A stretch of DNA of 53,345 bases from Irineochytrium annulatum (taxonomy: Eukaryota > Chytridiomycota > Chytridiomycetes > Chytridiales > Chytridiaceae). Both the position numbers and the translations under genes were made by a program. Location: the NCBI GenBank assembly GCA_027600665.1, contig JADGJL010000055.1, forward strand, positions 1-53,345, read 5' to 3'. Shown here one piece after another: positions 11,601 through 24,026 of the stretch (its first letter is position 1; every line of letters begins with the position of its first letter). The notes beneath the pieces were generated by a model. That model saw only the letters and a program-made list of their open reading frames with translations. It had not been told where the DNA came from and did no database searches.

Positions 11601-14600
11601 GCAGCTTTACCAGAGGCCGACGTCTCATAACACGTACACCCTGGAGACCGTTGTAAACGGGGAAAAGCCCTTCGAACCGCTCGACAGTCCATCACTCGCG
11701 ACGTTGCGCGGTGCTATGCGATCTAGTTCCCTCGCGGCGTATCTGATTCTAATGATGTCTGAACTCGGGCATGACTTCTATTTGTTCGAGAAGGATGGAT
11801 GGGCGCTTCTGACCGTTATTCTTGATGGTCAGCGTAGTGAGGCCGTTATCGGAGTCGTCGGAGAAGTGATAATAGCCTTTGCACGCTCACACGGAGAAAG
11901 GCTGTTGGAAAGCCCAAACTTCACCAAGTTCTTCACCGCGTTTTACCGAAGCCGGATACCGCTGACAGCGATGAAGTGGGCGGGGACCGAGGAGTCTGCG
12001 TTTGCTAATGGTGTCACCCAAGACCGGACTGACCAAAATGACCCGGACGGGGTGTTTCGTAACCAGTTGCTTCTGGGCATAAGCGACGACGTGGTGTTGT
12101 CAGAAGGCGGCTTAGACATACCTGGAATAGTGTGGCTTCGCACGATCTTTGGGGATCGTGATTGGACGAGCAATCGGTTGAGTATGAGATTCGTCGATTT
12201 GATTTGTGAGGTCGGACTTCTCTGGGGATTTTACGGTGCAGTCCGAGAAGAGTTCACGAGAGAGTACAAGCGGATCTGGGCCGCGTACGCGACGAACCAG
12301 CAGTCGGCTTCGCGGATTTCGCTGATGAACCCTGTCGAGTCTGTGTATAGTCTCGCCTTGACGATGAGCGACATGTACAACGGCCATCCGACTTTGGTGC
12401 TTGGGAGCCCGACATATGTTAACTGGGCGACTCCTGGATTTTGGGGCAAAGCGGTCACGGAGAAGGATTACACCTACTTCGCGTACGAGGCACTGCTGGT
12501 GGAAACCGACATGGAAACGGAGCTGAGGCAAACGATTGGAAATCATTTATCCAAAGACTCCATGATACAGCTATCACAAGTATCGAAGGAGATTTCAAAG
12601 CCACTATCCGCGTTCACCGTATACAAATGGGCGTTCCAAATTCTCGATACTTCGCCGCAGCATCCAGTCATGCCTTTGATGTGGCAGGTGAGATAATGTT
12701 GCTTTCGTATGCTTTAGTTCAGATAAACTCAACTTTGATTTAGGTCTTCTTCGCGCTCTACTTTGAACGGGCTTCAAATCCGATTACGACTGCGAATGCA
12801 TGCTTCGGCTTCCGCTTTTTCCTTGATAAGAAAGAGCTGTTGGAGAAGTTATTTCAAAGGCTTATTCGGGACGTCGTTGATGTTGCAAGTGTTGTTCTTG
12901 AGCCGGAAGTGCGGCGGTTGTACAATGCCATGACGTTGTGGATTCGGGATAGCAGGTTGACGTCAGGCGGTGTCTACATTGAGCATTTAAACGAGCAGTA
13001 TTGCCTACCGAAGCTACGGGATACTTTAATTGGGTCCGTCCTTTCTTCGCCGGACGGCCGATGGCTCGACCTTGTCCAAACTTCTCAGCTACGGTCAAAA
13101 ATACGGGCAAAATTAAACCGGTTTGATATACCGGTAACCTCGCCCCGAGGTTCGGTCTTAAAATCACCCGTCGGCGATCGATCCGCCAAGATGTTGTCGT
13201 CCTCCCTTCCGGCCGTCAATTATACCGTCCGACAGCCCCTCATTACCCCACTTCACCGCTTTACAATCGCGCAAGCCATCGAGATTTTCCGGTCCGACGC
13301 TGCGATGATCAGAGACAAAGGGCTACGTTTCCAGCAGATCGTTGAACAAAACGCAGTCTGCGATGCAGAATATATATCTACGCTGAAGGGCCTATATCTG
13401 AACGAGCAAAAACGGGGGAGAATTGAGAAGCGATGCAGCTCGGCCTGCAAAGGGCCAGCGGTCATAAACTACCGGTATCAAGACGTCAAGCTTGTGGGCG
13501 AAGTTAAAAGCAGCCTGAAAGAAAACCGTGCAACGGCGGAGTCCTTAAGCGGCTGGGATAATATGGACCCAAAGGTTGTCATAGGGGCGCTAAAGCTCCT
13601 CCGCGCTATTGATTGGCTTTGCGGGGATGCTGATAACGTCGAGGGAAAGGCCATTGAGGTTTTCTATGAGATGATCGAAGTTTTTGCGGAAGATGTGAGG
13701 GCTTATCCACCGGCTTCGATCATTTTAGAGAACGTGATAAATATGATCGGACACAATTACATAATGTCCTCTCCTGTTGAGATCCTGAAGGTATAGTCAA
13801 ACATCCAAGTTGTATTTTTTAACTTGTGGTTGGAGGTCTTTGACAGGCTGGCAAAGAACGGAGAGATTTTAGCCCCAATTTTCAATCCCGCAGTAGCAAT
13901 CGAGGACTTCGCCAGGATGTACAAAAGTATCTGCGAACAGGCCGAAATAATTGGAGTGGACCTCACATTGATTCTCCTCGGTTGCTTTAAGATTGATCAC
14001 TGGCTTGATCTTTGCTCAGAGTCAAAAGACCTGAAAGACCTTGCGCTCACTTTTTTGCGTACAGTCTTGGAATGCATCGACTCCGTATCAAGGAACGAAT
14101 TTGTCTCGACATTGGATTTGGCACGTCACACCGAAATACACAGGATTACCCTGCGGTCATTCTATTCCGCTACGTTACCTTCCAACATGTTTCCCGACGT
14201 AGTCAACATCGTCACCTCAGCTTGCATACAATCCGTGGCTCCATCATATGCCTTGCGAGACCTAACGGCAACGATAAACTCGGGAAGAAGTTTTGACATC
14301 AACATTTTATCGACTACAGACCTTGTTGACTGCGGGTGTTCACGGGATGTGCTGACGCAGTCAATAGACGGGCTGGCGGTGATATTTAACGAACAAACGG
14401 CAATCTACTCGACCGCTGTAGTAAGCGAGCTGCGGGAGCTGATGATTTTGGTTTCTTGCGCTAAGCCGATATATTCAATGATCTCTGATGTTCACCGTGA
14501 GGAGATATGGTCCAGCATTCGGCATATGTGGCTGCCTTGGATGGGGTTGCGTACTGTGGAAGCGTCAGACAAATTTAGCCCGTGGATGGTTGACGACCTT

Positions 14601-16511
14601 GATACGGCGTCGGCTGTAACTGCCGAGTATATCAAGCTTGTTCAGAAGTTCTTCAAGCACTCGTCCTATATTAAGGGAATCTGCGCGTATGCATGGAGCT
14701 TGTACGCTCGGTTCCAACGGTTTAAGCCCCCGGCCTACTTCTTGCCTGTGCTTCACCAAAACCTTCAGGAGCTGAATTGGGAAGCCTTTGAAATCGACGA
14801 GGAGGTAGTTGCGCAGATAGATGAATGGGCGGCGACTCGGGATACGAATGACTCGCTGTTAACAATCGATGTTCATCGGTTCCTTTGCCACGTTCTGTCT
14901 TCGGGGAACTGGAGTATGCGCGAGTTTACACCTACGCTTTCAACGTTTGAAAGCGGCTCATCGTTAATGCGGTCTCTGACGATCCTATTCACGTTAATTA
15001 CAAACGTCGACACTATCTTCCCGGAACTTGATTCTCGGCGCACTTTTTTCACGCAGATTAGTACTAGGGTGGGGAATTGGTGTGATTGGAGAATCTTTCC
15101 ACCCGCGAGCTATGCTAACGTTATTGCTGTGTTGCCGGCGAAATGGACGTCGAACGCGGAAACATTGTTCGCGGAAGATGCACAATTATCGTTCCACTAC
15201 TGCCTAAACCTTCTTAAGTTATTGATTGGTTTCGAATCGATTAACCACGCTGGAGAAATCGAAAGCAACAAGAATATCCTTACCAAGATGACGTTTTCAA
15301 AACTTGAGTTCTTCTTCGACTACATATTGGACCTTATCTCAACTCAGATGACGAAGGTGCCGTCTGTGAGCAACATGTCAGTAACTGAGATCGCGGCGCC
15401 CAACTCCACAGCAGGAGATTCGCGACCAAATAAAGCAACTCCGTTGGCGTTTTCGGCGAAGACGTTTTCCCCGGATCGAATCGGGAGTCACCTCGTGGAG
15501 CTATTTGGATTTGTGGATGCCATTTTGCCCACTACAAGTGAAAAGGGCCACTTCTTGTACCAAATCATTCACCGCGTATTTACGATTCTGAACGCAAGCT
15601 CGAAGTCAACGAAGGAATACGGCCGGTTGTGGGAGGGGGTGAATTTGGCAGTGCGGGCGACTCACGATCCAATAGTCTGGCTCTCCCTAGCATGCCAAAC
15701 GATCGCATCGGCTGAGTATATGGCCCTCATAGCCGAAATCTGCATAGAGAGGCATCGGGAGCTAATGCGGTCGACGCGAGGCTTCGACCCGGACGACCTT
15801 GAAGGCTGGAAGGCGCCGGTGGCGAGTCTAGCAGTTCCGGAACTCGAGGCCGAGACCTTCATTCGCCACTGCCTGTCTCACGCGCTGTTACTGACGCTCC
15901 ACGTCCATGCTCTGCAAAAACTTGAGGAGGTTAGCGATAACCCTGACTTAAGGGTGATGATCGGCGAGCAGCTTGGGATTTGGATAGCGGGGGTTAAGAT
16001 GGAGACGGTGGAGGAGGGGAAGGAGGGGAAAATGGTCCTTCTTCTTCTTAAGTTTGGTGAGCTCCTGGAAGTCGAGTTGGCTGATTTGGTTTTGCCCGAG
16101 CACCACTCGAGGTTGAGGGGCCAGCTGCCGGCGGTGGCGGAGGCGCTGCTCAAATGGGGGCAAGACCGGGCGAATCAGGGGCTGTGGGCGACGCTAGGGT
16201 TCGGGCCGAAGTCGCGGCTCTCGAGTGAATTCAGGCTCTTTGCGAGGGCTGTCGGGGCGTTCGTGGTGATGAGATTAATTGGGCCGACGTCGGCGGCGGG
16301 GTCGACGACGGCGGCGATAGGGAAGAGGGAGGAAGAACAGAAGGCAAAACTGGTGGAATCGGTGGCAAGCACTTTGCAGAACAGGGATTTCGAGACCAGC
16401 TGGCATAGGGTGGAAGCCTTAGTTTCGTTTTTGAAGGATGAGGAAGAGAAGAGGCTAGTTGCTCTCAGGGAATTCGTTATAATAGCGGGTTGGTTTTCTG
16501 AGTACTGTTAA
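8654..16511 (+). CDS. EPG5: EPG5-like autophagosome-lysosome tethering protein
   Basis: Five exons (8654-8845, 8901-11518, 11583-12687, 12744-13790, 13836-16511) join exactly in frame to 2545 residues, close to the roughly 2,580 of human EPG5. The N-terminus is Lys-rich and disordered. A coiled-coil region follows (about residues 160-270) with the EPG5-like pattern CADGVRLAHSYISEI. The rest is a long, almost entirely helical protein containing FFALYFER and FGFRFFLDKKELLEKL. An acidic-flanked DWIVVDEGD segment (Trp475) matches an LC3/Atg8-interacting (LIR) motif. EPG5 is a Rab7/Atg8-binding tether that gives autophagosome fusion its specificity, known mainly from animals. The identification rests on domain pattern, length and LIR placement. 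If it is not EPG5, it is a giant helical tether of unknown family. The introns are 45-64 bp. Confidence 0.78.
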
Positions 16512-16547
16512 AATCTGCCGAATTTTTATTATGTAAGAAAGATGTAA

Positions 16548-16567
16548 GTTCAATTTATCAATTGAAC
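16548..16567. repeat. Perfect 8-bp inverted repeat in convergent 3' region
   Basis: GTTCAATT and AATTGAAC flank the 4-base loop TATC, 36 bp after the EPG5-like stop and about 80 bp from the PRE7 stop on the other strand. It could form a hairpin in either transcript and sits where both 3' ends must form. Any function is inference. Confidence 0.5.
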
Positions 16568-16645
16568 GAGCTGAGTTTCAACTTTTGTATTTTTCCTAGT
16601 AATATGTATTCAATAAACAAGCTTTCCAGTACTGTGAGTTTCCCC

Positions 16646-17851
16646 TCAATCCTTCTTCAACGGGTGCAGGAACGTCGCTACCCCAGCAGCCGTGATAATG
16701 TGGTATTCAAGATTGTCGCCAGTGTAGATATCACGCTCAGTGGCTCCCGTAAAGGCATCCTTAACAACTTTAATAGCCTCTTCTTGTGTTATTTGAATAG
16801 ATTCGTCCTTCCCTTGGTGCTTGTGCCCAACCTAGAAACAGAATATCAGCGCTGTCCCATTACAGTATATCCTCCCACCTGATTGTCCAAAAACGGCTGG
16901 ATAAGGTGACCCGCCGAGCCTGCACAGTTCCACTTCTGCTTCTCAAAGTTTCCGACAGGATCATAACTAAACACGCACCCCTCGCCTGTATTTGTCATCA
17001 GATAAAATCAACAGAAGCACCGAATCACAGATGTATGACCCACCGTTCTCATCAAGGCCACCAAGAACATTCCAGACATAAAACGGGAAGAACCGCTTTC
17101 CGTATAAAATGGTAGACAGCATCTGAGCGAGCGCGGGCGCGCTCATCTGCTTCTCGTGCTTATGGAAATACCACTATTGACGGTGGTACGTCAATTTGAC
17201 GATCAGATACAGAAGGAGAATACGGGAACCAACCTCTAATCGCTGCTCCAGTCTCCGTACGAGCGCCATGCTGTCCGCATACATACCACCAGTGGCCAGA
17301 ACGGCAGTCTGCGACCTGACGGAATGATATATGAAAATTCAAGAAATGTAAGTTGAGAAGCAGCATATCACAACGCCCTAGCACGTCCGACTTACAGTTT
17401 GTGGGTCTTCGGCGCGTATCGGCTGTGAATGCTGTAACCCTCCGACTGTCGCGTATCCGAGGCAACGATGCAGAAATCCTTGCCCGCAATCGCCAGGACG
17501 GTACTACATGTGAATGTCAGTATAACCGAGACCAAAAACTCATTGAAGCCGTAGCATACGAACCCGCCGTTGTCGGTGTAAGGCGAGAATCGGTGCTCGA
17601 CAGGGGCGCCAGCGGTCTGGCGGGTATGGCTGTCGCAGAAAGGAACGGATCGTTAATGATAATCATCGCACGCTCTTCGGCCGAGCATCATGCATTCCTC
17701 CAGCGGCCAAGATCGCGAGGCCTGCCCCACAAGTCTCGATCCCAACTCCAGGCCCAAGCGCTGCTGCTAACCTATCGTTGTGACTGAACGGCGGGAAGAG
17801 CGACTCATCAAACTGGGCCGTCATCATGGGGTTCTGCGAGAGAAAGTCCAT
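16646..17851 (-). CDS. PRE7: 20S proteasome subunit beta6 (PSMB1/PRE7)
   Basis: Multi-exon gene from ATG 17851 to TGA 16646-16648. Recognisable segments in order are [99 protein letters not shown] with [16 protein letters not shown], and [20 protein letters not shown]. The last two exons are 16985-16879 and 16830-16646. This matches the non-catalytic beta6 subunit of the 20S core: the residue after the conserved Gly in NGGTVLAIAG is not exposed as a processed nucleophile in this family. The join between the first exon (ends near 17775) and the exon carrying [13 protein letters not shown] is unresolved; a further small exon may lie there. It is divergent from PRE2. Confidence 0.93.
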
Positions 17852-17962
17852 CGTCGGCGAGAGTCAGTTGGGAGGGCCGCGTCTCGTGGATCAAGAAGGC
17901 GACGCGTCCGCGATTTTGGTAAAAAGATCACTGGAACGCGCAATCAACGTCGCCCGTAAACG
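17852..17962. promoter_or_regulatory. Shared 111-bp divergent promoter of two proteasome genes
   Basis: The start codons of PRE7 (-) and PRE2 (+) are only 111 bp apart, so both promoters and 5' leaders must fit here. I looked for the yeast Rpn4 element GGTGGCAAA and found no exact match; the nearest A/T-rich stretch is GATTTTGGTAAAAAG near 17914-17928. No TATA box is evident. Confidence 0.6.
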
Positions 17963-19192
17963 ATGCTCGACCTGTCCTTCCTGAATGCCTACAAAGACCC
18001 GGCCATGTTGGAGGCCGAGTCAGACGAGGGCGACATGGCCGGCATGCGTGAGATGAACATGACTGTCGGACTGCCGGCATTCACCATCCCGATGGTGTCG
18101 AACGTGAGTACTAGACGGCCTCGCGGCTTCACGCTCTTCATTATTTCCTTCTTGGCATGTTATTGATATCATTTGTGCCTGCGATCTTCATGTCGCGTCA
18201 TTAACGAGCTTGCTTAAATATCCAACGGAATAGCCGATCGAGTTCTTGAAACACCAGACCAGCGTGGACGCTCAGAACCGGATCAAGATCGCGAAGGGAA
18301 CGACAACTCTCGCGTTCAAGTTCAATGAGGGGGTCATCGTTGCAGTGGATTCGCGTGCTACGGGCGGGTCCTACATTGGTACGATAGTTTGACTAAACTT
18401 GTGCACTGGCCATGGCTGATACGGCGTTGTTACAGCTTCTCAGACGGTCCGTAAGATCATAGAGATTAACCCCTATCTCTTGGGAACTATGGCCGGTGGT
18501 GCGGCCGATTGTTCATACTGGGAGCGTGAGCTTGGTCGCCGATGCCGGTACGCCACGTTTTGTGGTACTGCGGCGTTGGCAATTTTAACTTGGGCGTTGG
18601 CAGTTTGTACGAGTTGGCTAACAAGGAGAGAATATCTGTTGCGGCCGCGTCAAAATTATTGTCCAACATGGTGTATGCTTACAAGGGGATGGGTCTTTCT
18701 ATGGTTTGGCTTTGTTAGCTGTCGTTTCAGTGGCTAAGAGCATCTAGGGTACCATGGTTACCGGTTGGGACAAAACGGTGTGTGGATATCGTCGTTCCTT
18801 CATAAATTTTTGCTTACACGTTACTCTCTCAGGGACCGAACCTGTACTACGTGGACTCCGATGGACAGCGGTTGAAGAGCGACCTCTTCTCGGTTGGTTC
18901 GGGTTCCACATACGCGTATGGTGTCCTCGACGCGGGTTACAGGCCGGATCTTACCCCAGCGGAGGCGATCGAGCTCGGTCGACGGGCCATTTACCATGCA
19001 ACGTTCAGGGATGCCTACAGCGGTGGCAAAGTTATGGGTGAGTTGCCATGTCCGCTGGTCGCTTGCCTGTCCGCTGATCGGTTTTGTACAGTTTACCACG
19101 TCCAGCAGGATGGCTGGAAGTTCATCGACAGGATCGACGTCATGGAGCTTCACTACCAGTATGCGGCCGAGCCGAGACCGGCGTTGGTGTAA
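17963..19192 (+). CDS. PRE2: 20S proteasome catalytic subunit beta5 (PSMB5/PRE2)
   Basis: Seven exons (17963-18103, 18234-18378, 18436-18547, 18604-18703, 18748-18777, 18833-19037, 19092-19192) join in frame to 277 residues. A propeptide of about 75 residues precedes the autoprocessing site [12 protein letters not shown]; the first Thr after Gly is the N-terminal nucleophile of the chymotrypsin-like subunit. Further family motifs are [52 protein letters not shown], and [16 protein letters not shown]. This is the active beta5 subunit of the 20S core particle. Exon 5 is only 30 nt. It is divergent from PRE7 and convergent on the condensin gene, with 89 bp between stops. Confidence 0.97.
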
Positions 19193-19281
19193 TAAATCAC
19201 GAAATAAATACGCAGTTCCACGGAATGCTGATGATGATTGTGCAATAAATAATCGTCTTTGCGTTGTAAACCCTCCTGATA

Positions 19282-22200
19282 TCAGCGGTTACTGCTACAT
19301 AATTCAGCCCCTCTAAACGATGTGCTGTCGAACGACAGTGACGGCACAATAGTGTCCAACTCGTCCCGCTTGCCGATACACAATGGCTCAGTAGGTTCGG
19401 GTTTAATCGGCTTGGAATCCTGCTTCGGTAATGTTAGGGACGTACGCACGCAACAACGGTCTTCACGAAGAAGACCTACCAAGGTCAACTCTATGAGGCC
19501 GTCCACCAGCTCGTCGGTTTCCTCTTTCTTAATCTTCTTGGTAGCTTGGATCGACTCGGCGTTCTCTTTGCACTTCTCGTGCGCGTCGATGAGCTTCTTC
19601 TCAAACTCCTCCACGAGAGCTTTCGTTTCGGCTTTCGTTGCTTTCCTGGACTATTCGGAGCGTTAGGTTTATTGCGTACTAAGGGATCGAACAAACCTTA
19701 GCCACAATGTCCGAGATAGTCTTATAAACCGACTTCTCGTGTAACTTGTCTTGATAGTAGGGGAAACTGTCCATAAGTCGTTTAACGCTCTTGTCCGAGG
19801 AAAAGTTCAGCAAGGAGAGGCAGAATGCGATATCACGCCACAGTCGAGGGTTTTCAGCATTTTTAAACCGAAGGCAAAGCTTGTCGACAATGTTCTCGAC
19901 TTGTTTATCCTTCAAATGGGTTCAGACAAGGGCAGCATATTTATAACTTCAACCACACCTTCTTTATGAAATCAAAGAGGAACTTCATAATTGCTGCGAA
20001 CGCAGTTTCATCGACTCCAGTGTCGTGATGTGACAAATTCGATATGATGTCCGGCAAATTATTGTAAACCGCGTTGTCTTTTGTCGCTAGGTCAGTGAAA
20101 AATAATTTCGCGAGGTCCGAAATTCGTTTGTCCTCGTCAAGAAGGCATTTGGCCATCTCGCTAATTTGGCCTTTGACTTTGACCATTCCGTTCAACACAA
20201 GGTGAGTCAAGACCATTAACGTGTTTTTTTTGACAATCAAGTCGGAGTCGCGTAGCCGATTATACAGGTAGCTGATATTTTGATCTATCAGCGAGTTGAA
20301 AGAAGTCGTCATATCGCCCAGGCCAATGATTGTGTTGCTGCGAATGAGGGGATCACTTGACTTCTCCAAGATCGTGAACAGTAGCTGGAGGTTTGAGTCA
20401 CAAAATTCCGAGCTCACGCACATAAGTTTGCACAACGATGTTACGGCCATTACTTGCAAAATAGGAACCTGTCCTTTACATTAGCAGATATCATGTCGCG
20501 TAAAGCTTACATTGAACTCTAAATTAAAGCGACATATGTGCACAAGAATCGCAGTGTAGACGTTGAACAAGGACTTGTTTCCATACAGTAATTCCCTCTC
20601 ACGTATGTAAGCGAGGGCCTCAGAAAACTCGTCCTCGGCGGTTCCCACCACTTGGTCCAGCTCATCCACCGGCTTTCCTGGCGTGTTTCGGCAATCTAAA
20701 AGCGGTTACGTTTACAACTTGAATCGTGTTGTACCTGACGAAGCTTTGTGATTTTTCCAGTCATTTTCTATAGCCTCAAGATGGCCGATCTCCTTAACGG
20801 CAGCATGGCCCACAATAAAGCATAGCTTACTGAGGTCGAATGCATCCGCCTGAACGTCCGAATCGCCCGCACTATCTTCCGAAATATCCATCGATTCCGC
20901 AAAGGCCAGCGGTTTTGCGGCGCCGTCGTTAACGTATCCAAAAGCCTGCTCCATTGCGGATTCTACGTAATCAACGTGCTCATCAGATGCCGCTACGTTA
21001 AACACGGTTTTTGTCAAGCGCTTAATGATATGAGCTGAAATGACGTCTGGATGCTCTGACAATGCATAGATGACATTCAGCGCCTCTTGGGCAAATCCGA
21101 ACCAATCCGGGGATCGGTTTGCCTCTAATAGGAGCCGCGCCAGCCTCAGAAACAAATTATCGTGAGCCGAGTAGCGCTGCGACGCCTTCGCGGACACGCC
21201 TATATCGCTTAGATCGTTACATTGCTTCAACAAATTACCTTTCTGCCGCTTTATTGTGCCCAACTGCTGAAGGGCAACGCAAGAGTTGCGCGCCAACAGA
21301 AGATCCGTCTAACAATCATGAATAGTCAGAAGAGTATTGACGTACCTTTGCATGCTCGCCGAGTCCAAACTTCAAAATTATAGCCTTTTTCTCAGCAATA
21401 ATCCGCGGTTCGGTTTTGCCAATCATACTTAATATTAATATCGCGTTGCGCCGGCGTGTGGCAGACATTTCCACCCGTTTCGATGCTTAGTGATCTTTTA
21501 GCGTCGTCAAGGTGACAAATGTTACCAAAAACGGACCATAGAAGCTCTATAACACCTGTTGGAATTTGTTCTTGCGCCGCCATCGTCCCTATTAATTGCT
21601 CCAGAGATGTTTGTTCAGATAACGATAGAGTCGGAACGAGACTGTTTGGGTCAGCTAAAATCTGGATCATCAAATTACTTCAAGAGGTTATTCATAATCA
21701 ATTCATCCTTTTGTCGACTTTGATCGGGTGCAGCTTGCATATATATAGCTTGAAAGCACTTGACTGCGTTATCTTTGATGCTTCCTTCATCATCTGAGCC
21801 ACTCGGGTCTTTATCCCAAATTTTGTGCAGAATGCGCTTGACCCCCTCCTACGACGAGTCAGTTTCGAGTACTCCTACCCGCTGTAATAATGGATACCTT
21901 CGAGCACTCCATACCAAATGAATGAGCACAGACAAAGAACTTCATGGCCTCAATAACCTCCGTCTTTGTGTTTGACGCCATTAGCTCGCATAATATGGGG
22001 CATGCGTTTTCAATTTGCAGCAGAAATCTCAACCCATCAGAGTAGTACTTATGAAAGCGCGTTAGCCGCACGTATTCCTGCTGCTGTAGTCCGGCTTCCT
22101 TGTCTCCCACACTCCCACTCAGACGTACAGTACCCTCCGCGAGCATGTCGACTTCCTTTTCTCCGTCAAAATCTTTCGCGTTCTCTGTCGAAAACCTGTC

Positions 22201-24005
22201 CTACATGCCACGTGTCAGAATACATTAATTACACAAGTTTTACCTTCAGGAGGCCCTCAAGCTCACTCTTCTTTGTCTCAAACAACTCTACACTTTGCTT
22301 CCCACGATCTGACTCTATCACCAGAAACGGAGACGATCGTACTAACTCTGAGAGGAGTTTGATAGCATTCTTTCGAACATTGCTGGCTTTATCTCGAAGA
22401 CGACCGCATGTGAGCTCTACAAGAATTTCGTGGCGCTCAATAGGGATACTTGAAACTCCAACGTCTCGAGACCTGTCCGTGTAACAGTGAGCTCCGATAA
22501 AGAAGATACCCTACATTGCGAGCTTCGTTAGAACCTGTAGCAACTTAGAGCGCACAAAGGACTTGATATCCCGATATCGCTCTTCGAGAATATTGTACAG
22601 GGACAGCAGCTGTCCAAAGGCAGTCTCCGATTGCGTTTTCGCCAAATGTCCGTAGATTATGTTCCCAATCACCTCGATCATAGCCATTCTAATGGTGTAC
22701 GACTGAAGTTTTCAGCAAGTTGACGCTACTTGTGCGGCAATACCTCGGACTCGACGTGTGATTGCAAATAAACCATCTGCTTCAGCGTTTTTTCCGGTAT
22801 AATTTCGGAAATTTTCACCAGAAACTTAGCAAAAGCTTTCGCGACCTTTTGGTCGTTATCCGTGAACTCCCAACCCTTTGTCTCCCTTATTATCGCGTCA
22901 CACAACTGAGGGAAGTTCCCGTCGCCAGAGGAGTAATGCACGAATTCCGCTATAGTCTCCGCCAGATGTTCCTCACGAAGAAATTGCAGTACACGCGTTT
23001 GAACACCTGAAGGCGTGAGCCAGAAAAACAACAAGCAACAGTAAACCTTTTGCAAGGTCTGAGTCGTACTTTTTCGCGCAAATGAGCAGGATTTCAAAGA
23101 TAGCCTTTTTCAAGTCCGTGACTTTCACGCTCTCCACGTCCTCCAATACATACGATACCGACTTTGTAATCATGCTTGCAAATTCAGGGGTGCTTGTGAA
23201 CGCCTGCAAACCTTGATAAAGTCTCCCGCTCCGAAGAAGCGATAATAACTCGCGTGAGGTCGAGGTTGAGGCACCTAACGAAGGCGTTGAACAATTTCGT
23301 GCGTTGCTCCACCCAATCCCACGGGCCCTTTTCCTTCTTCTTGGAAACCTAAATCGATTAATATGACAGGAGATAAAACGCGCCCACCTTAATTTTTGAG
23401 GCAGGATCCTGTGCTTTCTCCTTCTTCCCTCTCCTGTATCGAGTTTCCGACACTTCAATCAGCCAATGCATTAAAAAGGAGTAGAGCTCCAGCGTTTGGC
23501 GACGGTTCTCAAAGTTATCCTGGTTTCCTTCCTCCATGTCCAAATTTGTCAGCATAACCTCGTCAAGGTACCCTGGCTTTCGTCAGGACATTTGCGGGAT
23601 CTTTCACTTACGATCTAGCAGTATATCGGCGAGCTTGTTGGCGACGCCCACCGTCAACGTATCATAATGCCTTTTGCCCGGTTAGCATCACGGCCGCGAA
23701 AGACCACACCCACTTTATGAAGCTCTTTATTTTGCCCGAGATCTCCTCTATGAGGATATTGGCACCGTCATCCACCAGTTTGCCAATGAGTACTTTCAAG
23801 ATCGTCAGCGGCGCCATGGGCGTATTTTTCTACCATCCAGTTCCTCCTCGATCTCATCCGCGGCGTGCTCTGGAACTACGTATTCGTTCTCGAGTGCACC
23901 TCCATCCTGAAGCTCCAGGATCGCGTGGTGGAGATGGAATTCGTTACCACCTGCAAGCATTGTAGGATTCCCGGACACAGATGTTTTACCGGCGACAAAA
24001 AGCAT
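19282..24005 (-). CDS. Condensin complex subunit 1 (CND1/YCS4/CAP-D2)
   Basis: Long multi-exon HEAT-repeat protein, read from ATG 24005 (or 23960) to TGA 19282-19284. The N-terminus (NEFHLHHAILELQDGG, then YVVPEHAADEIEEEL) resembles the Cnd1 N-terminal region. The most diagnostic segment is in the C-terminal third (20459-19960): VMAVTSLCKLMCVSSEFC, SDPLIRSNTIIGLGDM, RDSDLIVKKNTLMVLTHLVL and DEDKRISDLAKLFF, the condensin Cnd1 domain. A charged helix (EEFEKKLIDAHEKC) and a low-complexity tail follow. CAP-D2 is the HEAT subunit of condensin I for mitotic chromosome compaction. Introns are numerous and were not all resolved. The N-terminus may be spliced: a GTAAAAC donor at about residue 6 with a CAG acceptor would give MLFVAGGNEFHL. 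Confidence 0.88.
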
Positions 24006-24026
24006 TGACCGGACCCAGTTGTCAGG
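24006..24026. promoter_or_regulatory. Head-to-head start codons, 21-66 bp apart
   Basis: The condensin start (24005, or 23960 if the inner ATG is used) and the membrane-protein start (24027) face each other across 21 or 66 bp. The 5' leaders and core promoters must therefore overlap the neighbouring transcription unit. Confidence 0.4.

Noticed and set aside
11519..13835. Breaks in the EPG5-like reading frame that might suggest a frameshifted pseudogene
   Set aside because: Each break coincides with a GT...AG interval of 45-64 bp, and removing all four gives an exact multiple of three with continuous sequence.
17852..17962. Rpn4/PACE element in the proteasome promoter
   Set aside because: No GGTGGCAAA match on either strand; only a loosely similar A/T-rich stretch.
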